Made by a program: the position numbers and the translations under genes
NCBI GenBank assembly: GCA_024280455.1
Contig: JAJRQC010000164.1
Span: 1 to 49,313 of the forward strand
From: Deltaproteobacteria bacterium
GTDB taxonomy: Bacteria; Desulfobacterota; Desulfobulbia; Desulfobulbales; Desulfobulbaceae
Direction: 5' to 3'
DNA length: 49,313 nt
The notes under the pieces: generated by a model
Database searches by the model: none
What the model saw: only the letters and a program-made list of their open reading frames with translations
Told to the model about the DNA's origin: nothing
Shown here: piece by piece, positions 43,832-49,313 of the stretch
How the letters are laid out: every line of letters starts with the position of its first letter
Numbering within the stretch: the first letter of the stretch is position 1

Positions 43832-44995
43832 TCAGATACCGGCTGCGCTCTTCAGCTCTTCAACCTTATCCGTACGCTCCCAGGTGAAAGTGGGGAGTTC
43901 CCGACCGAAATGGCCATAGGCCGCCGTCTTCTTATAAATCGGACGCAGCAGATCAAGCTGTTGAATAATTGCCTTGGGTCGAAGATCAAAGACTTCACTA
44001 ATGATCTCTCTGAGGCGTTCATCGGAAACTTTGCCGGTACCAAAGCTTTTAACATTGATGGAAACCGGCTGGGAGATGCCGATGGCATAGGCCACCTGAA
44101 CCTCGACCTCTTTGGCCAGGCCGGCGGCAACGATATTTTTTGCCACATAACGCCCCATGTACGAAGAAGACCGATCAACTTTGGACGGGTCCTTACCTGA
44201 AAAAGCACCGCCGCCATGGGAACCACGACCGCCGTAGGAATCAACGATGATCTTGCGCCCGGTAACACCACAATCTCCTACCGGGCCACCAATCACAAAC
44301 CGGCCGGTAGGGTTAATAAAATATTTTGTGTGTTCATCCAGCATATCGGCAGGAAGAATCGGTTTAACGATCTCCTCCATCACTCCTTCTTTGAGGTCGG
44401 CGTAGACGACATCCGGGCTATGCTGGGTAGAGAGCACCACGGCCTCAACCCTCTTAGCCACATTATCTTCATACTGGATAGTTACCTGACTTTTGGCATC
44501 GGGACGGAGCCAGGGCAGAACCCCGGCCTTACGGACCTCAGCCTGTCGTTTGACTAAACGATGCGCATAAGTAATGGGCATCGGCATTAGGACTTCTGTC
44601 TCATCACAGGCATAGCCGAACATTACCCCCTGGTCACCGGCCCCCTGATCCAGATCCAGCCCCTTACCCTCATCGACGCCCTGGGCAATGTCGGCCGACT
44701 GCTTATCAATAGAGGTCAGGACCGAGCAGGACTGCCAGTCAAATCCCATATCCGAAGAGTTGTAGCCGATTTCACGGATGGTCTCCCGGACGACATGGGG
44801 CATATCAACCCAGGCCGAGGTAGTAATCTCTCCGGCAATCATCGCCAGACCGGTTGTCACCAGGGATTCACAGGCAACACGGGCATGAATATCCTGCTCC
44901 AGAATGGCATCAAGAATGGCGTCGGAAATCTGATCGGCAACCTTATCGGGATGGCCCTCGGAAACGGATTCAGAGGTAAAAAGATGTGTAGACAT
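43832..44995 (-). CDS. metK: S-adenosylmethionine synthetase MetK
   Basis: MetK makes SAM from methionine and ATP. The 387-residue protein has [24 protein letters not shown], the [12 protein letters not shown] substrate loop and the phosphate loop [21 protein letters not shown] lies about 7 bases before the ATG. It lies between yitJ-like methyltransferase and ahcY. The gap 43701-43831 to ahcY is free of genes. Confidence 0.97.
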   Translation of the reverse strand: MSTHLFTSESVSEGHPDKVADQISDAILDAILEQDIHARVACESLVTTGLAMIAGEITTSAWVDMPHVVRETIREIGYNSSDMGFDWQSCSVLTSIDKQSADIAQGVDEGKGLDLDQGAGDQGVMFGYACDETEVLMPMPITYAHRLVKRQAEVRKAGVLPWLRPDAKSQVTIQYEDNVAKRVEAVVLSTQHSPDVVYADLKEGVMEEIVKPILPADMLDEHTKYFINPTGRFVIGGPVGDCGVTGRKIIVDSYGGRGSHGGGAFSGKDPSKVDRSSSYMGRYVAKNIVAAGLAKEVEVQVAYAIGISQPVSINVKSFGTGKVSDERLREIISEVFDLRPKAIIQQLDLLRPIYKKTAAYGHFGRELPTFTWERTDKVEELKSAAGI

Positions 44996-45008
44996 GTATT
45001 TCTCCTCG

Positions 45009-45063
45009 AACCGGTCAAACCGGTTTAGAATAATTGTATCGCCGGTAAGTTAAAAATTACCGG
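45009..45063 (-). promoter_or_regulatory. Two hairpins in the metK leader
   Basis: AACCGGT/ACCGGTT (45009-45015 and 45019-45025, 3-base loop) sits a few bases upstream of the metK ribosome site. CCGGTAA/TTACCGG (45042-45048 and 45057-45063) lies just upstream, beside the YitJ-type gene stop. They share no recognised riboswitch core. They could be a terminator for the upstream gene or a translational control on metK. Confidence 0.4.
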
Positions 45064-45072
45064 AATTCCTGT

Positions 45073-46926
45073 TCAGGTTGTTTCGCTTTGTCGAACCTGA
45101 CGGACAAAGTCAACCACTATATTCCATTTATTCAGCGGGCTGATCAGGTACAGCCCATGGATAAAGGGACGGATATCTTCAATCAGCCGCCCGGTGTATT
45201 CCAGGGCGACTTTACGCTGATCACCCACTTTATCATAGGCGGCAAGTCGTTTGCGCAACTCCTCCGGCACTGAGATCCCCGGCACCTCGTTATGGAGAAA
45301 TTCGGCATTTCTTGAGGAAATCAGAGGGAAAATTCCCGGAAAGACCAGCATGTCAATATGGCTGATCTGCGCCATCATCTGTTCCACGACCTCGACGGAA
45401 AAAAGCGGCTGGGTCATGGCAAAACGGGCGCCAAGTCCTGCTTTCTTCTCCAGCCTGCCGATCTGCAGGCCCGGGCTTGAAGGGCGGAAGCTGAAAGCGG
45501 CACCAATGGAAAAGTTGGTTTCCTCCTTGGTAGAACGTCCAGCCATATTCACTCCCCGGTTCAAGCCGGCAAGCATACGGATAAGTCCTTCCGAACGCAA
45601 ATCAAAAACCCCGGTCACTCCGGGCTGATCCGTACCGCTGGCAGAATCACCGCTTACAGCCAGTACCGCCTCGATCCCGAGCAGATGGGCTTCCATCATC
45701 CGCGACTGCAGGCCGAGTGCATTGAGATCACGGCCGGTCTGGTGGATAATCGTCTGGATACCGGTTCGCTGACGAATCAGCGAGGCCATGCCCAGGTTGC
45801 CGGTCCGCAGGATGGCAAGCGGGTTTTCGCCAAGAGAAACCGCATCAACTCCAGCAGCGGCCAGCTCTGCAGCTCCGTTTAAGACCGGTTCCACATCAAG
45901 ATGGGTCGGCGGGTCAAGCTCGGCAATAATCGGCAGCCGCTTTCGGTTCAACCCGACCAGAAAACCGCCCGGTTTGGTCTTGACCTCAGCCGGAGAATCT
46001 TCCCGACTGCTGACGGCAACCCTCTCCCCACGAATTCGCACAGGTTTGATGCGCAGGGCTGAACGAAACTCCTGGACATGGGCCGGTGTGGTACCGCAGC
46101 AACCGCCAATCAAATGGACGCCGTACTTGATCATCTCCCGGGCTCTTGCCGCCATATACCCGGGTTGAGCCGGATAAATCGTTCTGCCGCCCACCATCTC
46201 CGGCATACCGGCATTGGGAAAGGCCGACAGGGCGGTCCCCTCACCGGCAAGGGACGACATCTGCCGGACCGCAGTCACCATTGCATCAATACCGCGGCCG
46301 CAGTTTGTGCCGACAACGACTGCTCCGGCCTCCCGCATCATCCGGCCACAGGTCAGGGCATCATCACCGCGTACGGTCATGGCCCGGGCCGGAAAGACCA
46401 TCTGACTGATAACGGGCAGGTCCGGGGCCTCATCTCTTGCGACCTTGATCGCCAGCAGGATCTCATCAAGATTGGAAAAGGTCTCGATAATCAGAACATC
46501 GGCTCCGCCTTCGGCCAGGCCCCGTACCTGTTCACGAAAACTGTCCCGAACATCATCAAGGGTAATCTCGTCTTCATCAAAGGGAAAGGTGATCCCGGAC
46601 GGGCCGATGGAGCCTGCGACGTAGACCTGGTGTCCTGCTGCCTTGGAGGCAATTTCAGCTCCAGCCCGGTTAATTTCACGGACCTGATCCTCGGCCCCGG
46701 CCTCGGTCAGCTTGAACCGATTAGCACCAAAGGTATTGGTCTCGATTAACTGACTGCCGGCCCGGATATATTCCTCGTGGGCGCTGAAAATCGTTTCCCG
46801 TGCCTGCAGATTCAACAGGTCAAGGTTACGGCCACGCTCAACTCCACGCTCAAAAAGATACGAGCCCAGAGCACCATCGGCCAAAACCACATGATCCTGA
46901 ATATAGGTAAGAAAATCGGGTTTCAA
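45073..46926 (-). CDS. Bifunctional homocysteine S-methyltransferase / methylenetetrahydrofolate reductase (YitJ type)
   Basis: Residues 1-290 are a zinc-dependent homocysteine methyltransferase domain: DGALGSYLFERGVERG, TNTFGANRFKL, and zinc cysteines in GTNCGRG and LIGGCCGTTPAHV. Residues about 320-617 are a MTHFR barrel (LPIIAELDPP, VSGDSASG, FAMTQPLFS). The protein can thus make methyl-THF and use a methyl donor for homocysteine, as in the Bacillus YitJ group. The donor (methyl-THF or another) is not settled. It starts with TTG and lacks a clear ribosome site. It lies between ilvC and metK. Confidence 0.93.
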   Translation of the reverse strand: MKPDFLTYIQDHVVLADGALGSYLFERGVERGRNLDLLNLQARETIFSAHEEYIRAGSQLIETNTFGANRFKLTEAGAEDQVREINRAGAEIASKAAGHQVYVAGSIGPSGITFPFDEDEITLDDVRDSFREQVRGLAEGGADVLIIETFSNLDEILLAIKVARDEAPDLPVISQMVFPARAMTVRGDDALTCGRMMREAGAVVVGTNCGRGIDAMVTAVRQMSSLAGEGTALSAFPNAGMPEMVGGRTIYPAQPGYMAARAREMIKYGVHLIGGCCGTTPAHVQEFRSALRIKPVRIRGERVAVSSREDSPAEVKTKPGGFLVGLNRKRLPIIAELDPPTHLDVEPVLNGAAELAAAGVDAVSLGENPLAILRTGNLGMASLIRQRTGIQTIIHQTGRDLNALGLQSRMMEAHLLGIEAVLAVSGDSASGTDQPGVTGVFDLRSEGLIRMLAGLNRGVNMAGRSTKEETNFSIGAAFSFRPSSPGLQIGRLEKKAGLGARFAMTQPLFSVEVVEQMMAQISHIDMLVFPGIFPLISSRNAEFLHNEVPGISVPEELRKRLAAYDKVGDQRKVALEYTGRLIEDIRPFIHGLYLISPLNKWNIVVDFVRQVRQSETT

Positions 46927-46935
46927 AATATAAGG

Positions 46936-46973
46936 GTCCGGGGTACGGGATCAGGAGACTCGCCCCTGATCCC
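46936..46973. repeat. Degenerate heptads and a hairpin between ilvC and the YitJ-type gene
   Basis: Degenerate heptads GGTCCGG/GGTACGG/GATCAGG lead into a 9-bp inverted repeat GGGATCAGG (46947-46955) and CCTGATCCC (46965-46973). It follows ilvC on the minus strand and could terminate it, but no T-run is present. Confidence 0.5.
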
Positions 46974-46987
46974 AATTACCGACGTTG

Positions 46988-48501
<1,514 letters not shown>

Positions 48502-48505
48502 TCAG

Positions 48506-48520
48506 TTTGAAATATTCAAA
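48506..48520. promoter_or_regulatory. TTTGAA-ATA-TTCAAA palindrome upstream of ilvC
   Basis: A perfect 6-bp dyad with a 3-base centre lies 44 bases upstream of the ilvC start in an AT-rich promoter region, a good operator candidate. No regulator is identified. Confidence 0.4.
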
Positions 48521-48883
48521 AAAATTGATTTTGCTCCAATGAAAGTTGAATTTTACATCATTACAAAATCCATCCATCAAATTCAACCTAAAATATCCTT
48601 ATTCTGACCATATTTCACCCTGCTGCTCCGCATACCGGTCATATTCTGCAATTCACCCTATGGAAACAGAAAATTATGTGTCTCCCGCTGCAGATACTTT
48701 TTCACTTACCCGTGAAACAACGCCTGTGCCCTCGGTGTTGCCCATTAAACCAATAATCGGACACCACTACTTTTTTCTATTCCATTCCAGTGTATACAAT
48801 GGAAAGGTAACGATGTACAATGGATTGCCGGTATTTCAGGCAAGGGGAAAAACTCTTAAAGAAGCCTCTTTAAAAAAGAAGCT
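48521..48883. other. Gap upstream of ilvC
   Basis: About 360 bases of AT-rich sequence contain no convincing gene. An open frame from 48546 to 48956 has poor codon character and no homology that I recognise, and overlaps the small membrane protein. Confidence 0.4.
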
Positions 48884-49102
48884 ATGCTGCGAGGATTCTA
48901 TCTCATTCTGGGCTTTACGTTCCCGGGATTCTGGACATTTCATGCCGGCGGGCTGATCTCATGGCTCTACCGCCCTTTACAGATCCTGTGCAGAACCGAG
49001 GCAACGGGCTGGCCTTCTTTTATCACAGCCTGCCTGATCTATATCAGTTTGATCGTTCTCTTTGAAGTGTTTGCCCGGGCCTGGAGCAACATGCACCCCT
49101 GA
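48884..49102 (+). CDS. Small two-helix membrane protein of unknown function
   Basis: The 72-residue product starts MLRGFYLILGFTFPGFWTFHAGG and has a second hydrophobic segment (FITACLIYISLIVLFEVFARAW). Both ends look cytosolic or basic (LQILCRTEATGWPSF between). A hydrophobic pattern with polar turns, and a plausible start with a weak GAAG upstream, support a real gene. I do not recognise a family. It stands alone on the plus strand. Confidence 0.55.
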   Translation: MLRGFYLILGFTFPGFWTFHAGGLISWLYRPLQILCRTEATGWPSFITACLIYISLIVLFEVFARAWSNMHP

Positions 49103-49227
49103 ATAAACCGTTTGCCGACACCAGGGAGGCCCGGCGGTAAACAGCGTTTCAGGTTCGCTCTGGAAATTTCGACTTAGGGGCTGTAGAAAAATAACATGGC
49201 TGATATTGTGCTTAGCTTTTGGTTATA

Positions 49228-49303
49228 TTTGAATGTTGTGATTGAGAAAACCCGCAGGCGTAGCTGGCTACGTTGAGGATTTTACGATTGAACAACATTC
49301 AAA
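49228..49303. repeat. 76-bp imperfect palindrome at the right edge
   Basis: TTTGAATGTTGT (49228-49239) and ACAACATTCAAA (49292-49303) are perfect 12-bp arms. A central CGTAGC-TG-GCTACG dyad (49259-49272) shares exactly the same centre (49265.5), and the intervening bases pair partly. A large exactly centred hairpin like this is typical of dispersed REP/MITE-type elements. No gene is visible in 49103-49313. Confidence 0.75.
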
Positions 49304-49313
49304 GATGGCCCGA

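Noticed and set aside
48546-48956. Plus-strand frame of 136 codons upstream of the small membrane protein
   Set aside because: It is AT-rich, lacks a ribosome site and recognised features, and overlaps the better-supported membrane protein.

Overview
The window looks like a stretch of chromosome from a Gram-negative, anaerobic, sulfide-using bacterium, most likely a desulfobacterotal (Desulfobulbales-like) organism. This is inferred from gene content: lipid A genes, folate-dependent TrmFO, a MTHFR/MthfrC fusion of the kind common in anaerobes, direct sulfhydrylation (MetX/MetY), and several PilZ proteins. No database search was possible.

Layout. (1) 1-3813 is a decayed, mobile-element-marked left end. 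It has an N-terminally truncated lytic transglycosylase, an old-yellow-enzyme flavoprotein, three TGACGGCTTT repeats next to the 3' fragment of a tRNA-Arg gene (a probable attachment-site scar), and a broken ABC-F ATPase. (2) 3921-11257 holds a DUF2058 protein, a minus-strand metY-metX-metW-yceH operon, a divergent MTHFR-MthfrC fusion, and a sugar nucleotidyltransferase. (3) 11488-13758 has a HisH-HisF fusion of the eukaryotic HIS7 type and a membrane PilZ protein. (4) 13771-20182 (minus) is an envelope operon, glmS-namZ-lpxD-fabZ-lpxA-lpxI, running from glucosamine-6-phosphate to lipid A. (5) 20621-21824 (plus) is pyrE, a 56-residue dual-CXXC protein and a zinc-ribbon PilZ protein. (6) 21809-28030 (minus) is hisB, a lipoprotein-like gene, a TtcA-like thiolase, a DUF89 phosphatase, asnS and hflX. 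(7) 28429-32305 (plus) has tRNA-Gly, rplM-rpsI with clear terminators, a 95-bp tandem repeat array, argC, a frameshifted truA, and maf. (8) 32606-40472 (plus) is a signalling cassette: a polyprenyl-phosphate sugar transferase, a HEAT/cNMP-binding/PilZ protein, a primase-helicase-like protein with a degenerate TOPRIM site, a PilZ protein and an adenylate cyclase. (9) 40485-48462 (minus) has ilvC (frameshifted), a YitJ-type homocysteine methyltransferase/MTHFR, metK, ahcY, a 3D-domain lipoprotein and trmFO. (10) The right edge holds a small membrane protein and a 76-bp palindrome.

How the genes work together. MetX and MetY make homocysteine from homoserine and sulfide. Two different MTHFR-containing fusions supply methyl groups, the YitJ-type enzyme methylates homocysteine, MetK makes SAM, and AhcY recycles S-adenosylhomocysteine. 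Most of the activated-methyl cycle is therefore in this window. The best candidate for an undescribed system is the 32.6-40.5 kb cassette, which places a cAMP producer, two c-di-GMP-type receptors and a RecA-fold ATPase next to an exopolysaccharide-priming enzyme.

Sequence quality. truA and ilvC each carry a single frameshift that one extra base in an A4 run (plus strand) would repair, and hflX lacks a normal start codon. Homopolymer errors in the assembly are a serious alternative to real mutation.
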